Of a stretch of 64,000 nucleotides of DNA, positions 20,192-30,314 are shown in pieces. A model generated the notes under the pieces. That model did no database searches, was not told the origin of the DNA, and worked only from the letters and a program-made list of their open reading frames with translations. Each line of letters starts with the position of its first letter. The stretch's first letter is position 1. Position numbers and translations under genes: made by a program. This DNA is from Prunus persica (Eukaryota; Streptophyta; Magnoliopsida; Rosales; Rosaceae): positions 11,948,945 through 12,012,944 of the forward strand of contig NC_034010.1 of NCBI RefSeq assembly GCF_000346465.2. The letters run 5' to 3'.

Positions 20192-20522
20192 ATGGAGGCT
20201 GAAGAAGAAAATAACAGCAATTTGATTCCTAACTCGCATGCTTGTATAAATCCGTTAACTTCAACTTCTGACTCGCATCCAAATAAGAAAGTGAAAAAAG
20301 ATCCATTGGAACATGCAGCTGGTGAGGTGTCAAAGTTACTGCAGGAGTTTTTGGCAAGTCAAATGAAACTACTAGATTGCAANNNNNNNNNNNNNNNNNN
20401 NNNNNNNNNNNNNNNNNNNNNNNNNNNNNNNNNNNNNNNNNNNNNNNNNNNNNNNNNNNNNNNNNNNNNNNNNNNNNNNNNNAAGACAAAGTGGATACTC
20501 TTACTAATTAGTCAATCTGAAG
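20192..20522 (+). CDS. Small unknown companion gene, copy A (interrupted by assembly gap)
   Basis: It begins MEAEEENNSNLIPNSHAC and continues with HPNKKVKKDPLEHAAGEVSK and FLASQMKLLDC before the N run at 20383. After the gap the frame resumes at KTKWILLLISQSEG, followed by GTAACT, a possible splice donor. I do not recognise the family. The N-terminus is acidic, followed by a Lys-rich patch that could be a nuclear localisation signal. The same pair order (transposon-domain gene, then this gene) recurs in A' and in the decayed third copy, so the two were duplicated together and may once have been one transcription unit. The coding status of the 3' part is uncertain; the A' copy has a stop and a one-base shift. 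Confidence 0.4.
20383..20482. other. Assembly gap (100 N)
   Basis: Exactly 100 N, the usual placeholder for a gap of unknown size. The corresponding A' interval (about 62298-62414) is continuous and about 115-120 bp long, so the true missing length may be short. Confidence 0.99.
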
Positions 20523-20656
20523 GTAACTTTCTTGATAAAAATTGAGCCAATAGCTCAGGGGATATAAAATAGGTCTTAGACATAAAGCCACTTATCAACA
20601 TTTACTTTCTCTCAGGAAAAGAAGAAAGTTTGAGATACGCTATCCCTTCTGGCCAT

Positions 20657-20663
20657 GGTATGG

Positions 20664-20701
<38 letters not shown>

Positions 20702-20731
20702 GTGTCTCTCTCTCTCTGTCTCTCTCTCTCA
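20657..20731. repeat. CT microsatellite
   Basis: An interrupted (CT)n run with GT interruptions follows GGCCATGGTATGG. It is duplicated at 62588-62661, and a shorter one at 34503-34525 follows the third copy. The stretch after it (20732-21141) contains two copies of a CCAATTGGACAGAAT...CTTGCACATACTCCCTCC motif and no gene. Confidence 0.85.
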
Positions 20732-21141
20732 CTTGTTAGCTATGAATTACATGCTTCAAGAACATAACTTATAATCCATTCAAGTTTTCTTGTTTTATGT
20801 TTTGAAAGGAGCTTTTAGGGTTCAATTATGTGGTTCAACTGAGAGATTTGAACTGAAATATCCCAATTGTAAATCCTTCTACTCCAAATTAAAGAGAAAA
20901 AGAAAAGTATGAACCAATTGGACAGAATATACTTGCACATACTCCCTCCTTGAATGAGTTTCAGTAAGAAAGCTAGTGTAGCCAATTGGACAGAATTTAC
21001 TTGCACATACTCCCTCCTTTGATGTAGTTTCCAAGTGCATCACCTTATGATACCTCTTCATGTTTTCAATTAGTATTGCCTTGTGACATGCCAATTTTCT
21101 TCAATGATTATATACAGGGAGCAGAGTGGCCAATTCTTTCC

Positions 21142-21876
21142 TTTCATAATTCAACATCTTGTTCTGGGCACATGGTAGAAGATGCCTTCTTGTAAACAGA
21201 CTTTTTGTATTTGGTCAGGCTTGCAATGCTCTATTTTGTGGATTTTAAGATTGTATTAGGCTTACTTGTGAGCTGCAAAATGCCTTGTACCAAAGTTTAT
21301 GTATAAAATGTGTGCTAAATCTTGTGTGTGGAGTACAAGATTGAAGGTCTTCCTGGAAAAGCAATCACAAGCATATTCTCTTTTCAATTTGTAGAAATGT
21401 TCAAGTTCTTGCCCATTACTTGCAGATATATAGTGTTGTGTACCATAAAGGCTCCATCATATGCAATTCCATCAAGGCCTGCAGGCCAATCACTGCTTTC
21501 TCTTGGATATTACAAACATTTGTAGAGCCATAATGAAAACTTGGTAGGCAAACCCAAATACGTGCATTGACCATTTGCTTAAACTTGATAGGCTAGCAAG
21601 AGCTTGTAGCTCAAGTGGTTAAGAGTATCTATCCTTACACTTGAGGTCCTAGATGTGATTCCCTCCTCCCAATATCGCTTGTAACCAAAAACAAGCAAAA
21701 AAACTTGATAGGCCAGACCCAGATGAACCTGGTTTTCATAAACTTGTTTGTCAGCTTGATAGTGGCTTATTAGAGTCCAAATTGGTTGGGAAAGTAATGT
21801 CCACTAGTTTTAGCAGATACCCTTTGGGAAAGTGTTGAACAGAGCACTTCACTTGATTGTTAATGACTAGGACCCC
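21142..21876. repeat. R1 repeat, second copy in block A
   Basis: Same block as 11802-12515: CCTTTCATAATTCAACATC at the start, TTGTTAATGACTAGGACCCC at the end. It carries the full-length SINE at 21594-21700. The A/A' alignment passes through here and reaches the window's right edge at its equivalent of 21780. The adjoining stretch 21877-22672 is AT-rich with no gene; 22535-22575 holds a reversed SINE scrap (TTAACCACTTGAGCTATACG). Confidence 0.7.
21594..21700 (+). mobile_element. tRNA-derived SINE, full copy with 13-bp target duplication
   Basis: A 107-bp insert is flanked by perfect AAACTTGATAGGC repeats (21581-21593 and 21701-21713). A Pol III A box, TAGCTCAAGTGG, lies at 21607-21618. A degenerate B-box region, GAGGTCCTAGATGTGATTCC, lies at 21643-21662. 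The end is A-rich (AACCAAAAACAAGCAAAAA). This is not a functional tRNA: there is no acceptor-stem pairing and the T-loop core GTTCGA is altered. Sister copies lie at 12260, 51434 and 63811. Confidence 0.75.
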
Positions 21877-23292
21877 AAGGGTATGTTCTTGGTATGTTAC
21901 CTTAGGCCTAAAACAACCCTTTTGTTGTGATGAACTTTGAAAGGTGACCAAGAACATACAAAATTTTGTTCATTAAGCCATAGTGTAAGCTGAGAATGAA
22001 GAAGGTGGAAAAATAAGGCACAAATGGAAAGATAGCTTGCATTCTTCTTATTTTTAACAGACTTTTATATATACCCTACAATGTAAACTAGAAAATAATT
22101 ATATAAAATAATGAAATTCCAAAACTCTTTTGGATCTGAAAGTCTAAACGTTTTCATTTCTTCAGTTTTCCTCTCACTCTTTGGTTCTCCATCAATTTAT
22201 TTTTCATCATTCTCTCATCTCATCCCTCCTTTACATGTATGCAATCATTGTATATTAAATTAGGAGAAGCGAGGAGATGAGTAGAGCTGGGTTCAGGGTT
22301 GGTGACAAAGAAAATGAAATCAATCAATGATGGAGATAGATGTCCAAAGAAAAATATTTTGATGAAGTAGAGAAATTGTATTTTTGGGAAGAGTTGAGTG
22401 TCTAGAGAATGGTGAGAATAAAAATAGAAACCCATTGAAACACCGAGTGTAAACAGAATTCTTGGTAATATGAAATTTCTCTTTCACATTCAAGCAGTCA
22501 AATCACATGAAAAGTTTTTGAAGGAACTATGTTGTAACTACTCTTAACCACTTGAGCTATACGTGTCAAGTTAGATCTTCAATAATGTAGTAACACACTC
22601 TTCAATAATGTCTCACAATGTTAGATCTTTCATAGTGAAAATTAAATTGAAGAGTGAGAAAGTGATTTCTAAGAGCAACTCCACCGCTCTACACAAAACC
22701 GGGCAAAAGGCTGCCCTTGCAAGCCCAACACCCTCTAGCACGCAAGATTGAGCCCGGGCAATCAGTGGGTCCCACCAACCTGGGCAGGCCCAAAGGCAAT
22801 TCTCGCATGGGCTTTAGCCCGAGGGTGGTGACATCAGCGCACGGTAATTCAAATTTTTTTTACCATTGGCGCGTGAATTACACGCGCCAACGGTAAAAAA
22901 AATTTGACTTCCGCGCGCTGACGTCACCATGACGTCAGCCCTGACAGACCCCAACGGCCATTTGACAAGTGTCGCAACCGGGCTTCTCCGATGGGTTTTT
23001 TTCCAGAAATTCGACGGTCATTTCAAAAAAATTCGAAAAAATTCTGAAATTTTTTTTTTTTAAATACCAAAATTTTTTGTATTTTTTCACTATAAATACC
23101 TAACCATTTTATTTACTTTCCACACTAAATCTTCATACAATTTCTTCTCCATCCAATATTTTTTACTCTCCACTCACATTATTCACTTCCCACACCAATT
23201 CTCCAAACAAACTCTTCTCCTTCCAATATTTTTTACTCTCCACTCATATTTTTCTACTACTTTCCATTTGTATATAAAAAATAAAAAAACAA

Positions 23293-24371
23293 ATGGCATC
23301 TTCTGTCGAAACCAGAGGCTCGTGGTCAACTCAGGAAGATATTGCATTGTGTCAGTCTTAGGTGAACGTTAGTCATGACCCTATCACGGGCAATGAGATG
23401 AAGTTCCATCATATGTGGAGCAAAATTCATGGAGAATTTTGTCAAAGATCGGGTTCCATTCGGACCGAAATGGCCTTGTCTAGTAGATGGAAACTTCTGA
23501 ATAAAGAGTTAGGAAAATGGAGAAATGCCTTGACAAAAACAAGGGAGAACATTCGAAGCGGTCAAAATCTATCCGATGAGGTAAAATATTTATAATTGTC
23601 ATTTTAATAAATTTAATGTAATTTTTTTTTATTGCATATTCTATGTCTTTTTGTTGCATAATCTTTTTTTTTTTCTTTTTGCATTTCCTATTTGTCTATA
23701 TTTTCTTGCATAATCAATTTCATTCTTGCATTTCAAAATAGTTTATATTTTCTTGCATAATAATTTTTTTTCTTGCACTTCCAATTATTTATTTTTAATA
23801 GATCATACAAGCACAAATGTGGTTCGGTGCCATGGGGCAAGGCAAAAAAAGTTTCGTGCATTACCAATGTTGGGAAGTTGTGAAGGATTGTTCAAGATTC
23901 AAAATTATTCCCACCGATCCAACAGTTGTGTTGAATGAGACGCCGCTTCACGATTCACCATCAACCGATTCGCCATTGGACTCCCCAATGGAAACGGAGT
24001 CACCACTCCCACGTCCGCCAAGACCTATTGGGAGAAAGGCGGCAAGGGCCAAGAGAGGGGGCACTTCAAACAATGAATGTATACAATTATTGGAGCAAAT
24101 AGCTAAGAACACTTCACTAAGAATTGAGAGAGACTTGAAAAGAGATGAAGTGGACAAGGCACGAGAGGAAGCATTTGTAATTCAATAGCAGCAGGCACAA
24201 GACAAAGACATGGATGATAGAGAGATGAAAATCATGGTCATGGATACGAGCCATATGTCTCCTGAAACAAAGGCCTATTGGAAGCATAGACGAAGGGATG
24301 TGATGAGAAGAAAACTTTTCCATGACGACGGACCTAGCAATACGGATTGGTTAAATGATGAAAACCATTAG
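23293..24371 (+). pseudogene. PIF/Harbinger ORF1 (Myb/SANT-like, NAM-associated), left arm, dead
   Basis: Exons 23293-23580 and 23802-24371 correspond exactly in length (288 and 570 nt) to the intact right-arm gene. Two in-frame TAG stops interrupt it: codon 23 at 23359-23361 (Trp in the right copy) and 24186-24188 (Gln in the right copy). The first exon reads GSWSTQEDIALC, then MKFHHMWSKIHGEFC and LSSRWKLLNKELGKW, a Myb/SANT-like DNA-binding helix set. ORF1 of these elements normally partners the transposase for DNA binding. There are no frameshifts; only base substitutions broke it. Confidence 0.82.
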
Positions 24372-25197
24372 GTTTTACTGAAACACCTTTGCCATATGTT
24401 GTATTGTTGTATTGTTGTATTATCCTTTAATTTATTGTATTGTTTCCTTTTCATTAAATAAAAAAAGTATTAAATAATATGACTATTTATTAAAAACATT
24501 TGAGCATCAAAACAAAGATTAATTAAAAACAAACCTTAATTTATTGCAAACAATACACAAAATAAATCATACATAAAAGCATAATAATAATAAAAAAGAT
24601 AGAGATGGTGTAGTTTTATAGAGGGATTCAGAAGATAGAAATGACACGTTGCACAATTTTAGAGGATGAAAATCTTATCTGAAATATGAGATTATAATTT
24701 TTTAAAAATATCTGAAAATCTTATCTAACAGAGATAACACTTGACACAATTTTAGAGGGTGAAAATCTTATCTGAAATATGAGATTATGATTTTTTTTAA
24801 ATATCTGAAAATCTTATCTGACATGAGACATGTGGCACAATTTTAGAGGGTGAAAATGTTATCTGAAATCTGAGATTATAATTTTTTTTAATGAATATCC
24901 GAAAATTTTATCTGGAATAAGACATGTGGCAACCAAGATTCTCATCCGAAAATCTTTTCTGAAAAATAATAGACACGTGACAATCAAAAATATTATCCGA
25001 AAATTTAATTACAAAAGATTATCAAAATTAATAGTTTAAAGTATAAAAAAAATAGGAAATAAAGTACAATGAATAGTATTTGCCTTAGACTTGCCCTAGA
25101 CTTAGCCCTCATGGGTGGAACCACAAATGGCAAGGCTGCCACTATTCATGCGAATAGTGCCAGCCCTTGCTTGCCCTTGCCCTAGACTTAGCCCTTA
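24372..25197. other. AT-rich interior of left PIF arm
   Basis: No gene. 24372-24600 mirrors 27600-27850 and 24600-25080 mirrors 25690-26080, in inverted orientation. Within it, AAAATCTTATCTGAAATATG and CACAATTTTAGAGGGTG recur every ~100 bp. Beside the transposase these repeats lie just upstream of its start and may form its promoter region. Confidence 0.55.
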
Positions 25198-25670
25198 GAG
25201 CATGTCCACCGCAGCTCTTCTAGCCAGGGCAAGAGGCCCATTTCTTCACTTTTGGACCTCCAGCGCAGCGCCTGCAGCCTGGGCAAGTCCTGGGTCCCAC
25301 CAGCCTGGGCAAGCCCAAGGGCAGATTTTGCCTGGGCTTCAGCCCGAGTTTGCTGATGTCAGTGGTGATGTCACGCTGACATCAGCGAGTCAAAAAAATT
25401 GAAAAAAATTGAAAAAAAATCAAAAAATTTTTTTAAAAAAAACCAAAAAAATTATGGATGTTTTCCCTATAAATACATAACAATTTTATTCACTTTCCCT
25501 ATAAATACATAACAAGTTTATATTTTGTTGCATATTCTTTTATTTTTCTTGCCCTTGCCCTAGCCTTTTGGGGTGGAACCAAAAAAGGCAAGGCTGCCAC
25601 TATTCATATGAATAGTGGCAGCCCTTACTTGCCCTTGCCCTTGCCTTAGCCCTTATGGGTGGAGATGCTC
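25198..25670. mobile_element. Nested Harbinger-type MITE, 473 bp
   Basis: Ends GAGCATGTCCACC and, reversed, GAGCATCTCCACC are near-perfect terminal inverted repeats, flanked by TTA on both sides (25195-25197 and 25671-25673), the expected target duplication. The interior shares GGGTCCCACCAGCCTGGGC-type sequence and TATAAATACATAACA blocks with the big element, so it is a deletion derivative of the same family inserted into it. It has no coding capacity. A second element end (GGGTGAAGTTGCTC) directly follows at about 25674-25687. Confidence 0.8.
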
Positions 25671-26144
25671 TTATGGGTGAAGTTGCTCTAGTCACGTGTC
25701 CATTGTTTTCAGAAAAGATTTTCGGATGAGAATCTCGATTACCACGTGTCTTATTCCAGATAAAATTTTCGGATATTCATTAAAAAAAAAATTATAATCT
25801 CAGATTTCATATAACATTTTCACCCTCTAAAATTGTACCACGTGTCCCATGTCAGATAAGATTTTCAGATATTAAAAAAAAATTATAATATCATATTTCA
25901 GATAATATTTTCACCCTATAAAATTGTGCCACGTGTCATCTCTGTCGTATAAGATTTTCAAATATTTTTTTTAAAATTATAATCTCAGATTTCAGATAAG
26001 ATTTTTATCCTCTAAAATTGTGCCACGTGTCATCTCTATCTTTTGAATCCCTCTATAAAACTACACCAGAGGCCTCATACCTCTCACACCATCTCTTATC
26101 TATTCCTTCATTTCTCAGATTTTACAAAACACATTCTACTCTCA

Positions 26145-27503
26145 ATGTCAAACTTGAGGAGGGTGTTAGAGAGGCAACAGAAAGAAAGGGAAGAAATCCG
26201 GCGTAGACGTGCTGAAGAAGATCGGGACGCCGATGAAGAAGAGGAACAAATGCTTGCAGTAGCGGTGTGTATGCTTAATCAATCAAGACAACACCGTCGT
26301 CCTCGTGCCCCAAATGTGGACAGACGTAGAGAGTCTCGGGGTAAGAATCTCTTGGAGGATTACTTTATCCCAAATTCGTTATATCCTGCTCATAAGTTTC
26401 GAGAGAGATATAGAATGCCGCCACATTTGTTTCAAAAAATCATGCATGATATTTATAATTACGACACATACTTCATTCAAAAGCATGATGCTGTTGGAGT
26501 TTTGGGTCTTATCCCGGAGCAAAAACTTACAGCTGCTTTGTGGATGCTTGCTTATGGGGCATCTGCAGAGTAGGTGGATGAGATTGCAAGGATGAGAAAA
26601 TCAACTATCCTAGAGTGTTTGGTGAGATTCTGTGATACAGTGGAAAATTTGTACACGAGGGAGTACCTTTGCAAACCCACGCCGAGGGACCTGCAAAGGT
26701 TGCTACAAAAAGCAGAGGCTCGAGGTTTCCCAGGCATGATTGGAAGCATTGATTGCATGCACTGGCAGTGGAAGAATTATCCTACTGCTTGGCAAGGAGA
26801 CTACGGGAATCGAAAGGGCCAAAAAAGTATAATCTTGGAGGTCGTAGCTTCATTCGACTGTTGGGTTTGGCATGCCTTCTTTGGGGTTGCCGGATCTCAG
26901 AATGACCTGAATGTCCTTGGTCAATCCCCGGTGTTCGACGAGGTATTGCGAGGTCATTCCCCCCAGGTCACGTACCAAATCAACAATACCGTATACTCTG
27001 GTGCGTACTACCTTGCCGACGGAATTTATCCTAGGTGGACGACATTCGTGAAAACAATTCCGAATCCCCAATCCGAGAAGGAAAGAAACTTTGCTTCCTT
27101 TCAAGAAGGTTACAGGAAAGACGTGGAAAGGTGTTTCGGTATCTTGCAAGCTCGTTGGGCAATTATCAGGGGTGCTGCTCGGATGCTAGACGAAGAGGTG
27201 CTGAGGAGTATTATGATGACTTGCATCATCCTCCACAACATGATTGTGGAGGATGAGTATGACTACGATGCTCCAGAGGTGTTTGAACCCGATCCCATGA
27301 ACACGGCATTGACAAGAATATATGAAAGGCCGATGGGACCAAATGGACTACCAATGGAGCCCGAACCGTTAGTTCGGGATGGTCGATTCAACAACTCCAT
27401 GATTGACCGTTATGAAGAAATGCAATCTTCATATGTTCACGAGAGACGTCAAGTTGACTTGATCGAGCACTTGTGGGAGATGAAAGGCAATCACAATGGA
27501 TGA
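26145..27503 (+). pseudogene. PIF/Harbinger transposase (DDE, ALP1/HARBI1-like) with one stop
   Basis: It starts at ATG 26145 (MSNLRRVLERQQKERE) and would encode 452 residues but for an in-frame TAG at 26571-26573 (codon 143). Related transposases have Gln at this point (...SADQVDE), so a CAG to TAG change is likely. The N-terminus is charged; then NSLYPAHKFRERYRM, a helix-turn-helix-like region, and the DDE catalytic core: D203 in GSIDCMHWQWK, D254 in GSQNDLNVL, E328 in DVERCFGILQARWA. The transposase would cut and paste the element with ORF1's help. All three acidic residues remain, so only the nonsense codon is clearly disabling. No frameshift is seen. Confidence 0.88.
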
Positions 27504-27853
27504 AGTCAAGATTAGTGCTTTGTTTGGAATTATGCTTTGTTTTTTATTATGCTTTATTTTGTGTGTGTTGTTTTATTGGAATTAATGCTTTGTTTTTTAT
27601 TATTATTATGCTTTTGTGTATGGTTTGTTTTGTGTGTTGTTTACAATAAATTAAGGTTTGATTTTAATTAATCTTTGTTTTGATGCTCAAATGTTTTTAA
27701 TAAATAGTCATATTATTTAATGCTTTGTTTATTTAATGAAAAGGAAACAATACAACAAATTAAGGATAATACAACAATACAACAATACAACAAATTAAAG
27801 GATAATACAACAATACAACAATACAACATATGGCAAAGGTGTTTCAATACAAC

Positions 27854-28929
27854 CTAATGGTTTTCATCATTTAACCAATCCGTATTGCTAGGTCCGTCGT
27901 CATGGAAAAGTCTTCTTCTCATCACATCCCTTCGTCTATGCTTCCAATATGCCTTTGTTTCAGGAGACATATAGCTCGTATCCATGGCCATGATTTTCAT
28001 CTCTTTATCATCCATGTCTTTTTCTTGTGCATGCTGCTGTTGAATTGCAAATGCTTCCTCTCGTGCCTTGTCCACTTCATCTCTTTTCAAGTCTCTCTCA
28101 ATTCTTAGTGAGGTGTTCTTATCTATTTGCTCCAATAATTGTATACATTCATTGTTTGAAGTGTCCCCTTTCTTGGCCTTTGCCGCCTTTCTCCCAATTG
28201 GTCTCGGCGGACGTGGGAGTGGTGACTCCGTTTCCATTGGGGAGTCCAATGGCGAATCGGTTGATGGTGAATCGTGGAGTGGCATCTCATTCAACACAAC
28301 CGAAGGACCGGTGGGAATAATTTTGAATCTCGAACAATCCTTCACAACTTCCCAACATTGGAAATGCACGAAACTTTTTTTGCCTTGCCCCATGGCACCG
28401 AACCACATTTGTGCTTGTATGATCTATTAAAAATAAATAATTGAAAGTGCAAGAAAAAAAAATTATTATGCAAGAAAATTAAACTAATTTGAAATGCAAC
28501 AATAAAATTAATTATGCAAGAAAATATAGACAAATTGGACATGCAAAAAGAAAAAAAAAATTATGCAAGAAAAAGAAATAGAATATGCCAAAAAAAAAAA
28601 GTTACATTAAATTGATGAAAATGGTATTATAAATATTTTACCTCATCGGATAGATTTTGACCGCTTCGAATGTTCTCCCTTGCTTTTATCAAGGCATTTC
28701 TCCATTTGCCTAACTCTTTATTCAGAAGTTTCCATCTACTAGACAACGCCATTTCAGTCCGAATGGAACCCGATCTTTGACAAAATTCTCCATGAATTTT
28801 GCTCCACATATGATGGAACTTCATTTCATTGCCCGTGATAGGGTTATGACTAATGTTCACCCAAGAGTGACACAGCGCAATATCTTCCTGAGTTGACCAC
28901 GAACCCCCGGTTTCGACAGAAGCTGCCAT
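27854..28929 (-). CDS. PIF/Harbinger ORF1 (Myb/SANT-like, NAM-associated C-terminus), right arm
   Basis: Exons 28929-28642 and 28423-27854 (GAG|GTAAAA donor; TTAATAG|ATC acceptor) give an uninterrupted 285-residue protein starting MAASVETGGSWSTQED. The Myb/SANT-like N-terminal half has tryptophans in GSWST, HSWVN, HHMWSKI and SSRWKLL. It is followed by a Pro/Ser-rich linker (PLPRPPRPIGRKAAK), a coiled-coil-like charged segment (SLRIERDLKRDEVDKAREEA), and a C-terminus ending PSNTDWLNDENH. Plant databases often label this family as NAM-associated or 'glutathione S-transferase T3-like'; it has no transferase fold. Role: DNA-binding partner of the PIF transposase. It is convergent with the transposase gene, 350 bp apart, the usual arrangement. 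Confidence 0.8.
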
Positions 28930-29334
28930 TTGTTTTTTTTTTTTTTTTTTTTTAATACAAATGGAAAGTAGTAGAAAAATGTGAGTGGAGGATAAAAAAT
29001 ATTGGAAGGAGAAGAGTTTGTATGGAGAATTGGTGTGGGAAGTGAATAATGTGAGTGGAGAGTAAAAAATATTGGGGATGGAGAAGAATTGTATGAAGAT
29101 TTTGTGTGGAAAGTAAATAAAATGGTTAGGTATTTATAGGGAAAAAATACAAAATTTTTTGGTATTTTTTTAAAAAAATTTCAGAATTTTTCAGAATTTT
29201 TTTAGCAAAAAAAACGAGGATCGTCGGATTTCTAGAAAAAAATCCATCGGAGTGTCCCTGGCGCGACACGTGGCTTTTTACCGTTGGTTGCTGTCAGGGC
29301 TGACGTCAGCGCGCGGAGTTTAAATTTTTTTTTA

Positions 29335-29434
29335 NNNNNNNNNNNNNNNNNNNNNNNNNNNNNNNNNNNNNNNNNNNNNNNNNNNNNNNNNNNNNNNNNN
29401 NNNNNNNNNNNNNNNNNNNNNNNNNNNNNNNNNN
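29335..29434. other. Assembly gap (100 N)
   Basis: Exactly 100 N inside the right terminal region of the PIF element, just after GCGCGCGGAGTTTAAATTTTT. The sequence right of it (29435-29745) does not look like the element. Confidence 0.99.
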
Positions 29435-29745
29435 GAAATGGATTTTGTGAAGTAACCCATCATACACTGGTCATGGATCCGTATGAATCCATGTGTGAAG
29501 TTGATTTTCTTAAGCATCAAATGGGCAAAAGTATGCTCTGATGGAGTAACCATTATTTGTTTCTGATAGGATCATGACAGTGTGCATTCCCTTTTCCTTT
29601 TCTCCTGCATATTTTATTTGTTTCTTTATTGGTAATTACTCCAAATTGAATGATTTTGCGTTGGAATTCTGTAGAGCTTGAAAGACATTTCTGGAGAAGA
29701 GAAGCTGAAGATCAAACCATGCTCTGTTGTATGGCCATGAGGTAA
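29435..29745 (+). other. Foreign, possibly captured gene piece in PIF right end
   Basis: This stretch has no counterpart in the left arm, where ORF1-proximal sequence passes directly into the GC-rich terminus. It has ordinary genic composition and exon-like signals: TTCTGTAG before AGCTTGAAAGACATTTC and ATGAGGTAAAA after it at about 29737. It could be a captured exon or a separate contig misjoined at the gap. I cannot name a product. Confidence 0.35.
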
Positions 29746-29948
29746 AAAAAATTTAAACTCCTCGTGCGCTGATGTCAGCATTACGTCATCCAACTCGGGC
29801 TCAAGCCCAGGCTGAAGTTGCCCTTGGGCCTACCCGGGCTCGTGGGACCCAGCTGCTGCCCGGGCTGTCTTCCTCGCGTTGGAGCGACTTCGGGCTCGCC
29901 TAGGGGCCCTTTCACCCGGTTTGGGTCATGCGCTGGGCTCGCTCTAAA

Positions 29949-30282
29949 GAGCTAACATCAAAAGACCCTTAAAAGTATGTGATCATTCTCAATATGGACC
30001 CCCATATTTCAATTTCATTATTTTACTCCCACGGTTTTCAAATTTGCTCAATTTACTTTCCGTTAAATTCACCGTTTGATTAGACATTAACTGCTAACGT
30101 GTCTACTGTGAGACATAGCCACTTATCAATCCCCATCCCATCTAACATGTAATTAAACAAAAACTAAATATATAATATTTAAAAAAAAGAAAAAAAAAAA
30201 AAGAGGCATATAGCCTTCCCCATCCCTCTCACCGACGCACAGTCGCACCACCCGATCCCCCTCCCTTTCTTCGTCCTTTGTA

Positions 30283-30314
<32 letters not shown>

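Larger units (their letters stand above)
22673..29944. mobile_element. PIF/Harbinger element with long inverted arms
   Basis: The element is bounded by TAA on both sides (22670-22672 and 29945-29947), the 3-bp target duplication of this superfamily. Ends GAGCAACTCCACC and, reversed, GAGCGAGCCCAGC lead into matching GC-rich terminal regions of about 200 bp (GTGGGTCCCACC, GGGCAGGCCCAAGG, CAGCGCACG on the left; equivalents on the right). Both arms carry the Myb-like ORF1, facing inward (left + at 23293, right - at 28929). The flanks 24600-25080 and 25690-26080 are inverted copies too. Only the right arm has the transposase. A smaller MITE (25198-25670) sits in the middle. A 100-N gap interrupts the right terminal region, so its continuity is probable but not certain. 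Confidence 0.8.

Noticed and set aside
20815..21094. Minus-strand 63-71 codon ORFs repeated at 62750-63311
   Set aside because: They coincide with a repeated non-coding motif (CCAATTGGACAGAAT) and have no start context or homology I recognise.
21600..21665. tRNA gene
   Set aside because: Only Pol III box similarity; no cloverleaf or acceptor stem, A-rich tail and target duplications present. It is a SINE.
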